A stretch of DNA of 64,000 bases from CAVRAZ01 sp963719135 (lineage in GTDB: Bacteria > Pseudomonadota > Gammaproteobacteria > DSM-19610), in assembly GCA_963719135.1 (NCBI GenBank), contig CAVRAZ010000004.1, positions 1-64,000 on the forward strand. Direction: 5' to 3'. The position numbers and the translations under genes were made by a program. Below, one piece after another: positions 19,359 through 28,706 of this stretch (position 1 is its first letter; every line of letters begins with the position of its first letter). Under the pieces are notes generated by a model that saw only the letters and a program-made list of their open reading frames with translations, made no database searches and was not told the DNA's origin.

Positions 19359-19598
19359 TCAGGCCGCAACCGCGAAGATGACGTAGAAAGCCACGCCGAC
19401 GGCGATCATCGGCACCGCGTCGGTCAGACCCATCATCAGGAAGAACTGGCCGCGCAGTGTCGGGATCAGCTCCGGCTGGCGCGCCGCGCCCTCGAGAAAC
19501 CGGCCGCCGAGCACACCGATACCGATGGCGGCACCCAGCGCCCCCAGACCCAACATGATCGCGCCGGCGATATAGAGCATTGCGGTAACTTCAGTCAT
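19359..19598 (-). CDS. atpE: F1Fo ATP synthase subunit c
   Basis: A 79-residue two-helix hairpin forming the proton-driven c-ring. Helix 1 is glycine/alanine rich (LGLGALGAAIGIGVLGGRFL), the polar loop has ARQPEL, and helix 2 holds the proton-carrying Asp60 in LTDAVPMIAVGVAFYVIF. No sodium-type ligand set (no Glu/Gln-Ser pair) is seen, so proton coupling is expected. A strong TTAGGAGAG ribosome site precedes the ATG, fitting the high expression needed for the ring. Confidence 0.97.
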   Translation of the reverse strand: MTEVTAMLYIAGAIMLGLGALGAAIGIGVLGGRFLEGAARQPELIPTLRGQFFLMMGLTDAVPMIAVGVAFYVIFAVAA

Positions 19599-19644
19599 CG
19601 TTCTCTCCTAAATTGATCTTTGAATTCGAAACAGGAAATCCGGG

Positions 19645-20514
19645 CTAGTGGCTCTCGCCTGTCTGATAGGCCATGTCCATGTAAACGATGGTCAGGATCA
19701 TGAAGATGTAGGCCTGCAGCGTTATGATCAGAATATGGAAGATGGCCCAACCCACCTGCAGGAAGCCGCCGAACAGTTTCAGCGCCCAGCCGCCGCCGAA
19801 CATCAGCGCGATCAGAATGAAGATCATTTCGCCCGCGAACATGTTGCCGTAGAGTCGCAGCGACAGTGACAGGGGCTTGGACAGCAGCGACACGAACTCG
19901 AGCACGAAGTTGATCGGAATGAACAGCGCTTGCACCAGCATGTTCTTGGACTGGAACGGGTGCAGGGTGAGTTCGGCGAGGTAACCGAGCGGGTGCTTGA
20001 TCTTGAGGCTGTAGAAAATCATCAGCATGAACACGGCGATCGCCATGCCGAAGGTCGCGTTCGGATCGGTCGAGGGCACCACTCGCATAAAGTGCACGCC
20101 GGCGAGCTTGCCGACCGCGGGCAGCCAGTCCACCGGGATCAAGTCCATCAGGTTCATGAGGAAGACCCAGACGAAGATGGTCAGCGCCATGGGCGCGACC
20201 ATCGGATTGCGCCCGGTAAACGCGCTTTTCACCATGCCGTCGACAAACTCGACCAGCCATTCGACGAAATTCTGCAGGCCGCCCGGGGTGCCGGTTTCGG
20301 CGTTCCTGGCGACCTTTCTGAACAGCCAGAGGAACAGGATGCCGAGTGCGAGCGACCAGAACATGGTGTCGACGTTGATCGACCAGAAACCCATTTCCCT
20401 GGCTTCCAGCGCATCGTGCGCAAACCCCCAGTGGCCGTCGGCGTGTTGGCCGAAGGTCAGGTTGGTGAGGTGATGCTTGATGTATTCGCTTGCTGTCAGC
20501 GGTGCTTCAGACAT
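19645..20514 (-). CDS. atpB: F1Fo ATP synthase subunit a
   Basis: A 289-residue inner-membrane subunit providing the proton half-channels. The start at 20514 (MSEAPLTASEYIKHHL) is preferred to a frame 43 codons longer because it matches the family N-terminus and lies three bases after atpI. The essential Arg is in LSLSLRLYGNMFAGEMIFIL. About five to six membrane helices are visible, and the C-terminus (LQAYIFMILTIVYMDMA) is typical. Confidence 0.97.
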   Translation of the reverse strand: MSEAPLTASEYIKHHLTNLTFGQHADGHWGFAHDALEAREMGFWSINVDTMFWSLALGILFLWLFRKVARNAETGTPGGLQNFVEWLVEFVDGMVKSAFTGRNPMVAPMALTIFVWVFLMNLMDLIPVDWLPAVGKLAGVHFMRVVPSTDPNATFGMAIAVFMLMIFYSLKIKHPLGYLAELTLHPFQSKNMLVQALFIPINFVLEFVSLLSKPLSLSLRLYGNMFAGEMIFILIALMFGGGWALKLFGGFLQVGWAIFHILIITLQAYIFMILTIVYMDMAYQTGESH

Positions 20515-20518
20515 AGCC

Positions 20519-20884
20519 TCAGTTCGCCAGTTCTTTGTTTCCCGGTAAAAACAGTGCGGTTTGGCCCGCAACAAACCCCGCCAGAAGCGCCAGGGGCGGC
20601 AGTGCAAACAGCCCCATGCCCATTGCGAACAGGAGAGCGACAATCAAAAACCGCTGAATCGCACACCGATAAAGCGCCGCCAGTGTCTGCTGCGCGGATT
20701 TGTCCGGCGCTTGCACTTCGCGGCGGCTGCAACGCCCGAGGACGAACAGGTTCGCGGCGGCAATGCCGCCGCCGTACCACGCCGACAGGGCTGCAAACAC
20801 ACCTGATTTGACGAGAAACACCGCGGATGTGACTGCAACGGCCAGGATCAGGACCAGCCACAGTCGGGAAGCCGCGCGCAGCAT
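20519..20884 (-). CDS. atpI: ATP synthase protein I
   Basis: A 121-residue, four-helix membrane protein at the head of the atp operon. AtpI helps assemble the c-ring and is not part of the finished enzyme. Hydrophobic segments are seen near residues 8-30, 35-50, 75-95 and 97-113, with AWYGGGIAAANLFVLGR between the first two pairs as in the family. Low sequence conservation is normal for AtpI; position directly before atpB makes the call firm. Confidence 0.88.
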   Translation of the reverse strand: MLRAASRLWLVLILAVAVTSAVFLVKSGVFAALSAWYGGGIAAANLFVLGRCSRREVQAPDKSAQQTLAALYRCAIQRFLIVALLFAMGMGLFALPPLALLAGFVAGQTALFLPGNKELAN

Positions 20885-20956
20885 CAGGTTCCGCCGGGAT
20901 GCAGCGGCGGCAAATTATAAGTAGCGCCCGACAGCGGGGTCAACAATTTATATTCC

Positions 20957-21892
20957 TTATTGGATATGCGCGAGTATCCCGTCCAATTCATCGAGGCTGT
21001 TGTAGGTGATGCTCAGCGAGCCCCTGCCCTTGTCGTTGTAGTGGATCGTGACCGGTGCGCCGACGCGGTCCGCCAGATTCTGCTCGAGGCGCACCAGATC
21101 GGGGTCGCGCCGTGCCGGCGATTTCGGTGCAGCCGGATGCTCGGCGCGCGCCTGCAGTCGCCGCACCAGTTGTTCGGTGGCCCGCACCGACAAACCCTTG
21201 GCGGTGATTTCGCGTGCCGCCTCCGCCTGCAGCGTGCCGGCCAGCGCCAGCAGCGCGCGGGCGTGACCCATTTCCATCTCACCCTTTTCGACCAGGGTGC
21301 GCGCCACCTCGCCCAAGTCAAGCAAGCGCAGCAGGTTCGATACGGCCGCGCGCGACCGCCCTACCGCTTCGGCCGCCTGCTGATGGGTCATCTCGAATTC
21401 CCCGATCAGGCGCTGCAGGGCGCGCGCCTCTTCCAGCGGGTTGAGATCCTCGCGCTGGATATTCTCGATAAGCGCCATGGCGATGGCGCTGCGGTCGTCG
21501 ATATGGCGTACCACCACGGGCACGTCCTGCAGACCCGCCAGTTGCGCGGCCCGCCAGCGGCGTTCGCCGGCGATGATCTCGTAGTGCCCTTCCGCGTCGA
21601 CCGGGCGTACGACGATGGGCTGGACCACGCCCTGCTGGCGGATCGAATCGGCCAGCTCGCTCAGGCTGTCGGGGTGCATGTCGACACGCGGCTGGTACTT
21701 GCCGCGCCGCAGCTGTTCCACGCCCAGCTTGCGCAATTCGCCGTCGGCGGGCGCGGCGGGGACACGTGCAACCGGCGCGACCTCGACGACCGGTTCGGGC
21801 CGGGGGACGGCAACGGGCTGCGGGCGCTCCGGCGGTGTGGAACCGAGCAGCGCGTCGAGTCCGCGACCTAATCCTCGTTTCTTTGCTGACAT
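20957..21892 (-). CDS. parB: Chromosome partitioning protein ParB
   Basis: A 311-residue centromere-binding CTPase that loads at parS and spreads along DNA. The start at 21892 (MSAKKRGLGRGLDALLG) is the family's typical N-terminus, with the RGLGRGLDALL motif that stimulates ParA. The arginine-patch CTP site GERRWRAAQLAGL follows box I (IRQQGVVQPIVVRP), then ENIQREDLNPLEEARAL and the helix-turn-helix THQQAAEAVGRSRAAVSNLL. The C-terminal dimerisation region ends LDELDGILAHIQ. It follows parA by 100 bases. No perfect parS was spotted in the window. Confidence 0.95.
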   Translation of the reverse strand: MSAKKRGLGRGLDALLGSTPPERPQPVAVPRPEPVVEVAPVARVPAAPADGELRKLGVEQLRRGKYQPRVDMHPDSLSELADSIRQQGVVQPIVVRPVDAEGHYEIIAGERRWRAAQLAGLQDVPVVVRHIDDRSAIAMALIENIQREDLNPLEEARALQRLIGEFEMTHQQAAEAVGRSRAAVSNLLRLLDLGEVARTLVEKGEMEMGHARALLALAGTLQAEAAREITAKGLSVRATEQLVRRLQARAEHPAAPKSPARRDPDLVRLEQNLADRVGAPVTIHYNDKGRGSLSITYNSLDELDGILAHIQ

Positions 21893-21992
21893 GGCGATGT
21901 CCGGATATGGGGGGTCGGAAGACGGGAAGTTAACGGAAAACCCGCACTGGGGCCAGCCCGCATTTTTCGCCGGCCCTCCCGGTGCGGCGGCG

Positions 21993-22790
21993 TCACGCCT
22001 GGGCAACCTGCGCGGCCTGGATCGCTTCCTCTTCGCGGCGCAGCAGTTCGCCGGCGAGCGCCAGGTAGGCGATGGCACCGCGCGAGGTCCGGTCATACTT
22101 GATAATCGGCATGCCGTAACTCGGCGCCTCGGCGAGACGGATGTTGCGCGGAATGATCGTACGATAGACCCGGTCGCCGAAGTGCTTGATCAGTTGCTCC
22201 GAGACCTGGCTGGCAAGGTTGTTGCGCGCATCGTGCATGGTGCGCAGCAGTCCTTCGATTTCCAGGTGCGGATTGATTGCGCCGCGTATCTGCTCGACCG
22301 TCTGCATCAGCGCCGACACGCCTTCGAGTGCGTAATACTCGCACTGAATCGGAATGAAAACCGCGTCCGCCGCGGTCAGCGCATTGAGCGTCAGCAGGTT
22401 CAGCGACGGCGGACAATCGATCAGGACATAGTCGAATTCGCCGGAAATCGACGCGAGCTGGTGCTTCAGGCGCGCCTGACGATCGGGCACGTGCATCAAC
22501 TCGACTTCGGCGGCGGTCAGGTCGGCGTTGCCCGGCAGCAGGTAATAGCCGGCCGCCTCGGCAAACAGCACGGCGTCACGCAACGGGCCCTCCCCCATCA
22601 GGGCATCATAACCGCTGAGTTCGACCTGGTTCTTGTCGACACCGCTGCCCATGGTCGCGTTGCCCTGCGGGTCCAGATCGACGAGCAGCACCTTGCGCCG
22701 GGTGGCCGCCAGAGACGCGGCGAGGTTCACCGTCGTGGTCGTCTTGCCCACCCCACCCTTCTGATTGGTTACTGCCAGGATTCGCGTCAT
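21993..22790 (-). CDS. parA: Chromosome partitioning ATPase ParA (Soj)
   Basis: A 265-residue deviant Walker ATPase. It opens MTRILAVTNQKGGVGKTTTT with the signature-Lys P-loop KGGVGKTTT at residues 11-19; YVLIDCPPSLNLLTLNAL is the A' motif. It forms ATP-dependent dimers on nucleoid DNA and moves ParB-parS complexes. The start codon lies one base after the rsmG stop, so the two are translated together, the usual rsmG-parA-parB order. Confidence 0.96.
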   Translation of the reverse strand: MTRILAVTNQKGGVGKTTTTVNLAASLAATRRKVLLVDLDPQGNATMGSGVDKNQVELSGYDALMGEGPLRDAVLFAEAAGYYLLPGNADLTAAEVELMHVPDRQARLKHQLASISGEFDYVLIDCPPSLNLLTLNALTAADAVFIPIQCEYYALEGVSALMQTVEQIRGAINPHLEIEGLLRTMHDARNNLASQVSEQLIKHFGDRVYRTIIPRNIRLAEAPSYGMPIIKYDRTSRGAIAYLALAGELLRREEEAIQAAQVAQA

Positions 22791-22791
22791 A

Positions 22792-23433
22792 TCAATTCGC
22801 TGCTCCGGTTGCTGTCCACTTCACCAGATGCCGGCTTGCATTCAGCCCCGGCACGGTGAGCGGAATGATTTCCGGCTTGGCGCCCGCCGCGCGGAGCGCA
22901 TCGATTTCGGCAGCGTCGAGCGCGCCTTTCATGGCCAGCAGTACCCCGCCCGGTTTCAGCAGATGCGCGGTCGCGCGGTGCATCGCCGCCGCCGCGGCGA
23001 AAGCGCGGCTGATGATCTGATCGAACCCCGTGTCGGGACGGTAATCTTCCACGCGGCAGTTCACCAGTTCGATGTTCGCGATCTCCAGTTCGGTCGACGC
23101 CTGGCGCAGGAACCGCAGCTTTTTCGCGCCCGCATCCAGCAGCACACAATGCACCTGTGGCCGGACGAGCGCCAGCGGCAACCCGGGCAACCCTGCGCCG
23201 GTGCCGACATCGAGCAGCCTGGGCCCGGTGATCCAGGGTGCGACGGCCAGACTGTCCAGCAAATGACGCGTGACCATCGCCTCGGGCGCGCGCACCGCAG
23301 TCAGATTGTAAACCCGGTTCCACCTGGCGAGCAGTGTAACAAATCGGGCCAGTTTATCGATCACCGGCGCATCGACGGCCAGCCCCAGCGCGCGGCAGCC
23401 GGCCTCGATCGGATGATGCAGCGCCTCGGACAA
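22792..23433 (-). CDS. rsmG: 16S rRNA (guanine527-N7)-methyltransferase
   Basis: A 213-residue SAM-dependent enzyme (GidB) that methylates G527 of 16S rRNA; loss gives low-level streptomycin resistance in other bacteria. Motifs: WNRVYNLTAVRAPEAMVTRH, then the SAM loop LLDVGTGAGLPGLPLAL and IISRAFAAAAAM. The start shown is a TTG at 23433 (MSEALHHPIEAG), 15 bases after the mnmG stop; no ATG gives a better family fit. Confidence 0.94.
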   Translation of the reverse strand: MSEALHHPIEAGCRALGLAVDAPVIDKLARFVTLLARWNRVYNLTAVRAPEAMVTRHLLDSLAVAPWITGPRLLDVGTGAGLPGLPLALVRPQVHCVLLDAGAKKLRFLRQASTELEIANIELVNCRVEDYRPDTGFDQIISRAFAAAAAMHRATAHLLKPGGVLLAMKGALDAAEIDALRAAGAKPEIIPLTVPGLNASRHLVKWTATGAAN

Positions 23434-23448
23434 CGGCGGACCGCCCGC

Positions 23449-25359
23449 TCAGGCCGACTTCAACGCGGTGTGGCCATGCTTCTTGAGATACACCAGCAGC
23501 AATGAAATCGCCGCGGGCGTGACGCCCGGAATGCGCGCCGCCTGGCCGATGGTTTCGGGCCGCACCGCCTTGAGTTTCTCGCGCACTTCACTGGAAATGC
23601 CCCGGACCCGGTCGTAGTCCATGTCCTGCGGCAGCGCCCTGCTCTCCTGGCGCTGATGCCGTTCGATTTCCTGGCGCTGGCGCTCGATGTAGCCGTGGTA
23701 CCTGGCCTGGATTTCGACCTGCTCCGTGACCTGGGCGCTTTCCCCGCTCGCGCCGACCCCGTCGAGCGCGGTGACGTCCTCGTAACGCACGTTGGGCCGG
23801 CGGATGAGATCCAGCGCGCGCTGTTCCTGCGCGAGCGGCTCCCCGCAACGCACCGCGAGCTGTTCGGCGGCCGTCGTGCCCGGCCTGACCCAGAGTTCGA
23901 ACAGCCGGTGCCGCTCGCGCTCGATGGCCTCGCGCTTGGCGTTGAATGCGGCCCAGTGCGCAGTGTCCACTAGGCCCAGCGCCCTGCCCGTTTCGGTCAG
24001 GCGCAGGTCGGCGTTGTCTTCGCGCAGCAGCAGCCGGTATTCGGCGCGGCTGGTAAACATGCGGTACGGCTCGTTGGTACCGCGCGTGATCAGATCGTCG
24101 ACCAGCACGCCAAGATAGGCCGCGTCGCGGCGCGGGCTCCAGGCCGGCCGGCCCTGCACCGCCAGCGCGGCGTTGAGCCCCGCCAGCAATCCCTGGGCCG
24201 CGGCTTCCTCGTAGCCGGTGGTGCCGTTGATCTGGCCGGCGAAGAACAGGCGCTCGATGAACCGGGTTTCGAGCGATGCCCGGAGGTCGCGCGGGTCGAA
24301 GAAGTCGTACTCGATGGCGTAGCCGGGCCGCGTGATGTGCGCCCGTTCGAACCCCGGCATCGAGCGCACGAGCGCCAGTTGCACGTCGAACGGCAGGCTT
24401 GTAGATATCCCATTCGGGTAAATTTCGTGCGAATTTAAACCTTCTGGTTCTATAAAAATCTGGTGTGAACTCTTATCTGCGAAGCGGACCACCTTGTCCT
24501 CGATGGACGGGCAGTAGCGTGGCCCGACACCTTCGATAACGCCGGTATACATGGGCGACCTATCGAGCCCGCCACGGATAATTTCATGAGTTTTTTCAGT
24601 TGTTTGTGCAATATAGCAGCTCACCTGGCGGGGGTGCTCGGCACCCGTCGCCAGGAACGAGAAGCTGGGGATCGGCGCGTCCCCCGGCTGCTCCCGCAAT
24701 TGGCTGTAATCGATGCTGCGGGTGTCGATCCGGGGTGGTGTGCCGGTTTTCAGACGCCGGACCCGAAACGGCAGGGCACGCAAACGCTCGGCCAGGGCAT
24801 TGGACGGCGGATCGCCGGCGCGGCCGCCCTGATAGTTGGACAGTCCGATGTGAATGCGTCCACCGAGGAAGGTACCGACGGTCAGCACGATGCTGTCGGC
24901 ATAGAACCGCAGGCCCATCTGGGTGACCACGCCGACGGCACGGTCACGCTCGACGATCAGATCGTCGACCGCCTGCTGGAAGAGGGTGAGGTTGGGCTGC
25001 GTCTCCAGAAAATTACGTATCGCGCGCCTGTAGAGTTCGCGGTCGGCCTGGGCGCGGGTGGCGCGCACCGCCGGGCCCTTGCTGGCGTTCAGCCGGCGGA
25101 ACTGGATGCCGGCGCGATCGGCCGCACGCGCCATGACGCCGCCGAGCGCGTCGATTTCCTTGACCAGGTGGCCCTTGCCGATGCCGCCGATGGCGGGGTT
25201 GCAGCTCATCTGGCCGAGCGTCTCGATGTTGTGGGTGAGGAGGAGGGTGGGCACACCGATGCGCGCGGCCGCCAGCGCAGCCTCGGTCCCCGCGTGACCG
25301 CCGCCCACCACGATTACACCGAATTTGTGCTCGAAATCCACCACAGTCGCCCGATTCAA
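23449..25359 (-). CDS. mnmG: tRNA uridine-5-carboxymethylaminomethyl modification enzyme MnmG
   Basis: A 636-residue FAD enzyme (GidA) that with MnmE makes the cmnm5 group at U34 of several tRNAs. The FAD-binding loop is VVGGGHAGTEAALAAAR near residue 17, and the family block GGIGKGHLVKEIDALGGVM follows. The C-terminal region (QARYHGYIERQRQEIER; LSSEVREKLK-like IS.EVREKLKAVRP) is complete. The N-terminus has no ATG; TTG at 25359 or GTG codons five and six further in could start it. Its partner gene mnmE lies 35 kb away across an accessory block, whereas the pair is usually adjacent. Confidence 0.95.
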   Translation of the reverse strand: MNRATVVDFEHKFGVIVVGGGHAGTEAALAAARIGVPTLLLTHNIETLGQMSCNPAIGGIGKGHLVKEIDALGGVMARAADRAGIQFRRLNASKGPAVRATRAQADRELYRRAIRNFLETQPNLTLFQQAVDDLIVERDRAVGVVTQMGLRFYADSIVLTVGTFLGGRIHIGLSNYQGGRAGDPPSNALAERLRALPFRVRRLKTGTPPRIDTRSIDYSQLREQPGDAPIPSFSFLATGAEHPRQVSCYIAQTTEKTHEIIRGGLDRSPMYTGVIEGVGPRYCPSIEDKVVRFADKSSHQIFIEPEGLNSHEIYPNGISTSLPFDVQLALVRSMPGFERAHITRPGYAIEYDFFDPRDLRASLETRFIERLFFAGQINGTTGYEEAAAQGLLAGLNAALAVQGRPAWSPRRDAAYLGVLVDDLITRGTNEPYRMFTSRAEYRLLLREDNADLRLTETGRALGLVDTAHWAAFNAKREAIERERHRLFELWVRPGTTAAEQLAVRCGEPLAQEQRALDLIRRPNVRYEDVTALDGVGASGESAQVTEQVEIQARYHGYIERQRQEIERHQRQESRALPQDMDYDRVRGISSEVREKLKAVRPETIGQAARIPGVTPAAISLLLVYLKKHGHTALKSA

Positions 25360-25493
25360 ACAGCCGATGATTATAGCCCAGAAGAGGGGGTACCCTGCGG
25401 GGCCTCCGGGTAAGCCGGCCCGGACTCACCGTCGCGCGGGGTTCCGCTCGCAGGTCCCGGCCGCTTGGCGGGGTGTCCGCCGGAGCCGGCGCT

Positions 25494-25952
25494 TCAGGGT
25501 CGAACCAGGACGTAACCCTGAGCCACCAGATCCATGAGGCGCACGACGCCGGCTTCCACATGGCCGGCGTGCTTGTTCAGTTCGGGCTCGCTGCCGGTTT
25601 CACGCTTGAGCGAGGCGAGGGTGTTGTCGCAGGCGCTGAAACGGACGCCGCTGTCGGTGGCGAGCCGGCCGATCCGCTCGGCATTCTCGTTGTCTGCGTA
25701 CAGCAGCCGCAATCCCGGACCGAAGGCCACGACCTCGATGTCGATGCGGTCGGGGCCATAGTACTTGAGCAGGTTGCTGACCACGTTCAGCACCATGGCC
25801 TGCTTGGCGGGGTCCGCGTCGCTCAGTTGCAGCACCAGTTTCTTTTCGGCGAAGGGCTTTGCCTGGTCCATGTCAGGCGCCGCCGCGACAGCGGGCAGGC
25901 AGCAAAGCCAGAGCATGAACAGCCAGGTCGTTCGTGCGAGCGGTTTCAGCAT
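25494..25952 (-). CDS. Periplasmic DsrE-like protein
   Basis: A 152-residue exported protein. The start at 25952 (MLKPLARTTWLFMLW) has AAGGAGG ideally placed; that sequence lies inside a five-codon-longer frame. A signal peptide ends near AVAAAPDM. The mature part KKLVLQLSDADPAKQAMVLN and IEVVAFGPGLRLLYADNENA is the DsrE/DsrF-like pattern found in periplasmic relatives, with one conserved Cys (VRFSACDNTL). Cytoplasmic DsrE carries sulfur; for secreted relatives the role is not established. First gene of the accessory block after mnmG. Confidence 0.82.
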   Translation of the reverse strand: MLKPLARTTWLFMLWLCCLPAVAAAPDMDQAKPFAEKKLVLQLSDADPAKQAMVLNVVSNLLKYYGPDRIDIEVVAFGPGLRLLYADNENAERIGRLATDSGVRFSACDNTLASLKRETGSEPELNKHAGHVEAGVVRLMDLVAQGYVLVRP

Positions 25953-26253
25953 AACAGCCTCCTTCATGAATCCCGTCTGCAGATCGAATTCATGCCCGTT
26001 AGCTTACACCGGCTGGCGCGCCGAATCCGAACGCCGTCTCAATTTTTCCGCAACCGCCGTCGTTCCAGGCGGTCACGCGCCGCTCCGGCACGCCCGGCGC
26101 CGGCCGGGTGGGGCGATCGACACCAGAATACCTCTGCGGCGCCGGCCGGCACGAATCTTCTTTTCATTCACCCGGCACCACTGTACGCGCGGGGACGACG
26201 CGGGCAGGGGAGTTCGATGGCGACGCGGCCGCGCAGGTATGTTTGCCAGTCGT
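25953..26253. other. Intergenic region before the IS4 element
   Basis: About 300 bases with no supported gene. The part beside 25953 should hold the promoter of the DsrE-like gene. Open frames on both strands are short and Arg/Pro rich. Confidence 0.4.
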
Positions 26254-27528
26254 ATCACTGCTGTCCCGTTAACAGGAATAGAAAAGGCTTAAACCTCAAT
26301 CGGGTGTTACAATGGTTGTGCCAGCAAACACTGTAATAGAAGGAGATTTAAGCCTTGGCTCATCATAATACTGTGTTCTCACAAATACTCAAACTGATTC
26401 CGAGACATGAATTCGAGGCCCTTGCCAACCAGCACCATTGCGGTCGTTCTTTCCGCACGGCATCCAGGTGGTCGCAGTTCGTGACGATGGCCATGGCACA
26501 ACTGGCTGGGCGGGACAGCTTGCGTGATATTGTCGAGAATATTTCCGCACAAGCGCATCGTCTGTACCATCTTGGCAGCGCCAAGCTGTCACGCTCCAAC
26601 CTCTCGCGCATCAACGAAGACAAACCCTGCGCCCTGTACGAGGCCCTGTTTGGGAAACTCCTGAGCCGCTGTCAGGGGATGGCACCCGGTCATAATTTTC
26701 GTTTTAAGAACCCGCTTTATTCGCTGGATGCCTCGACCATAGACCTCTGCCTGTCGGTTTTTCCATGGGCTGATTTCCGCTCGACCAAGGGCGCCATCAA
26801 ACTCCATGGCGGTTTGAACCATGCGGGCTATCTACCCGAGTTCGTCACCGTCACTGGCGGCAAGACCAGTGATATTGAGGTGGGTCGTACCTTGGAGTTT
26901 CCCCAAGGCAGCAGGGTGGCTATCGACCGTGGCTATAATGACTATGCCTGGTACAAGCAGTTGACAGAAAAAGGAATATTCTTTGTGACTCGACTTAAGT
27001 CCAATGCCAGGACCCGGCTTGTCAGTCGCCGAGCGATCCCGGCGGACAAAGGGCTGACCAGCGATCAAACCATCGAGTTCACCGGTGCTCAGACGGCAAA
27101 GACATGTCCCGTTCCACTGCGTCGCATCGGTTATCGTGATCCGGAAACCGGCAAGCACTATATTTTTCTGACTAACAATTTCAAGCTGGCAGCCAAGACG
27201 ATCGCCGATATCTACAAGGCCAGGTGGCAGGTGGAGCTGTTCTTCAAATGGATCAAGCAAAACCTGAAGATCAAGTCGTTTATCGGAACCAGTAAGAATG
27301 CGGTCATGACCCAGGTCCGGATTGCCCTGTGTGTTTATCTGCTCCTGGCATTTATCAAATTCCAGTCGAAGCTGAACAAAAGCATGCAGCAAATATTACG
27401 TTTGTTGCAGCTCAATCTGTTTGAAAAACGACACCTCATGGCCCTGCTGAAAGGCGATCCGGTACACGACAAAGAACCTGATGCCAGTCAGATGGTCTTG
27501 ATGTAAAAGTTAACGGGACAGCAGTGAT
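26254..27528 (+). mobile_element. Intact IS4-family insertion sequence (1,275 bp)
   Basis: Perfect 20-bp terminal inverted repeats bound the element: ATCACTGCTGTCCCGTTAAC at 26254-26273 and its reverse complement at 27509-27528. It holds a single transposase gene. I see no clear target duplication in the flanks (CCAGTCGT to the left, TTATTTTACG to the right), so the exact ends or a later rearrangement are uncertain. The base composition is lower in GC than its surroundings. Confidence 0.92.
26355..27506 (+). CDS. IS4-family DDE transposase
   Basis: A 383-residue transposase that cuts and pastes the element. It starts with TTG at 26355 behind AAGGAG. The first catalytic Asp is in LYSLDASTIDLCLSVFPWA, the second in GSRVAIDRGYNDYAWYKQL, and the IS4 YREK-type signature is YKARWQVELFFKWIKQNLKI, which carries the catalytic Glu. 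An N-terminal DUF4372-type lead (FSQILKLIPRHEFEALANQH) is typical of one IS4 subgroup. The frame is intact and flanked by both inverted repeats, so it could be active. Confidence 0.93.
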   Translation: MAHHNTVFSQILKLIPRHEFEALANQHHCGRSFRTASRWSQFVTMAMAQLAGRDSLRDIVENISAQAHRLYHLGSAKLSRSNLSRINEDKPCALYEALFGKLLSRCQGMAPGHNFRFKNPLYSLDASTIDLCLSVFPWADFRSTKGAIKLHGGLNHAGYLPEFVTVTGGKTSDIEVGRTLEFPQGSRVAIDRGYNDYAWYKQLTEKGIFFVTRLKSNARTRLVSRRAIPADKGLTSDQTIEFTGAQTAKTCPVPLRRIGYRDPETGKHYIFLTNNFKLAAKTIADIYKARWQVELFFKWIKQNLKIKSFIGTSKNAVMTQVRIALCVYLLLAFIKFQSKLNKSMQQILRLLQLNLFEKRHLMALLKGDPVHDKEPDASQMVLM

Positions 27529-27671
27529 TTATTTTACGAACGCTGTGCAGGCTGCTGCCTAAAGAATATTGAAACCGGCAAGCTTCGTGGCGCATGAACG
27601 ATGTCTTGGGCTACTATGAGTATGCTTGGTTTCTTTAATCCACTCACACATTCACAAAAACAACTTAAATC

Positions 27672-28202
27672 ATGAAAACTACTACTCGCATTTGCACTAC
27701 CACATTGGCTGCTGTCTTCGGTCTCGGTATGATCTTAGCTGCCCACGCCGTTAGTTCAAGCGAAGCAGAAGCGCTGAATAAGGCGACAGTCTCGCTCACG
27801 CAAGCGACACAAATCGCAGAAAAGCAGGAACCGAGCAAGACAATTTCGGTCGAGTTCGATCTTGAAAAGAATCTCCCGCTCTGGGAAGTTAAGGTGCTTG
27901 GAAATGATGGAGTAAAAGAGTACAAGATCGATGCCTCGTCGGGTGCCGTGGTGAAAATCGAAGATGAACACATCCGGGGCAAGCTCACAAACTTTGTGAC
28001 GGGCATGAACCTAAGAGATCTTAACTACGCCGAGACATCGCTAGAGCAAGCGGTAAGCACAGTCGAAAAGAAATTGAACGGTAAAGCCGTCAAGGTGCAA
28101 GTCGAGCATGAGCATGACGCCATCCAATATGACGTTTTCGTGCGAGCAGACGGCAAAACAAAGAAACTAAAAATCCAAGCCGATACCGGGCAACCCCGAT
28201 AA
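27672..28202 (+). CDS. Exported protein with two PepSY domains
   Basis: A 176-residue secreted protein. The signal peptide runs to about AAHAVSSSEA (residue 27). Two PepSY-like repeats follow: KATVSLTQATQIAEKQEP with WEVKVLGNDGVKEYKIDA, and TSLEQAVSTVEKKLNGKAVK with YDVFVRADGKTKKLKIQADT. PepSY modules are often protease-inhibitory or ligand-binding modules in the periplasm. The gene starts 143 bases after the IS4 element and leads a set of small envelope genes in the same direction. Confidence 0.82.
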   Translation: MKTTTRICTTTLAAVFGLGMILAAHAVSSSEAEALNKATVSLTQATQIAEKQEPSKTISVEFDLEKNLPLWEVKVLGNDGVKEYKIDASSGAVVKIEDEHIRGKLTNFVTGMNLRDLNYAETSLEQAVSTVEKKLNGKAVKVQVEHEHDAIQYDVFVRADGKTKKLKIQADTGQPR

Positions 28203-28243
28203 CCGTCGACTGGATCACGGTACGTGATTGGGAAATAATAGCG

Positions 28244-28657
28244 ATGCATTCCTTGACCAGCCGAATTATTGTCCTCGCGATCGCCGCCCTGCCTCTGGCT
28301 GGGTGCGAGTCGATCGCGATTAGCGCCCTCGGGGGCGGCACATCGGCCGGGGTATCCTACTCAATGGCCGGTAAAGTTTCCCGCACCTTCACCGCATCCC
28401 TGCCCAGGGTTCAGGCGGCCGCCCTGGCAGCACTCCAGCGCATGGATATCGATGTGCGCTCTATCGGCAAGGTCAAGGGTGGAGAGGAGATCAACGCGAA
28501 ATCCATCAACCGCACTATTTACATCGAGCTGGAGGAGATCAGCCCCAATGCCACCCGCATGTCGGTAAGCGCTAAGTCCGGAATTTTCCTCACCGACCGC
28601 GCTACCGGCGCAGAGATACTCCTGCAGACTGACCGGGAGATAGGGGGTCGTGAGTAA
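28244..28657 (+). CDS. DUF3568-family lipoprotein
   Basis: A 137-residue lipoprotein. The lipobox LPLAGC places the lipidated Cys at residue 21. The mature part (SYSMAGKVSRTFTASLPRVQ, AALAALQRMDIDVRSI, INRTIYIELEEISPNATRMS) fits the DUF3568 pattern of small predicted outer-membrane lipoproteins of unknown function. It follows the PepSY gene by 41 bases and may be cotranscribed. Confidence 0.8.
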   Translation: MHSLTSRIIVLAIAALPLAGCESIAISALGGGTSAGVSYSMAGKVSRTFTASLPRVQAAALAALQRMDIDVRSIGKVKGGEEINAKSINRTIYIELEEISPNATRMSVSAKSGIFLTDRATGAEILLQTDREIGGRE

Positions 28658-28706
28658 TTAAAGAGCCATTGTTCTCTGACCCCGGCTTTGAACAGGGAAT
28701 AAAGAC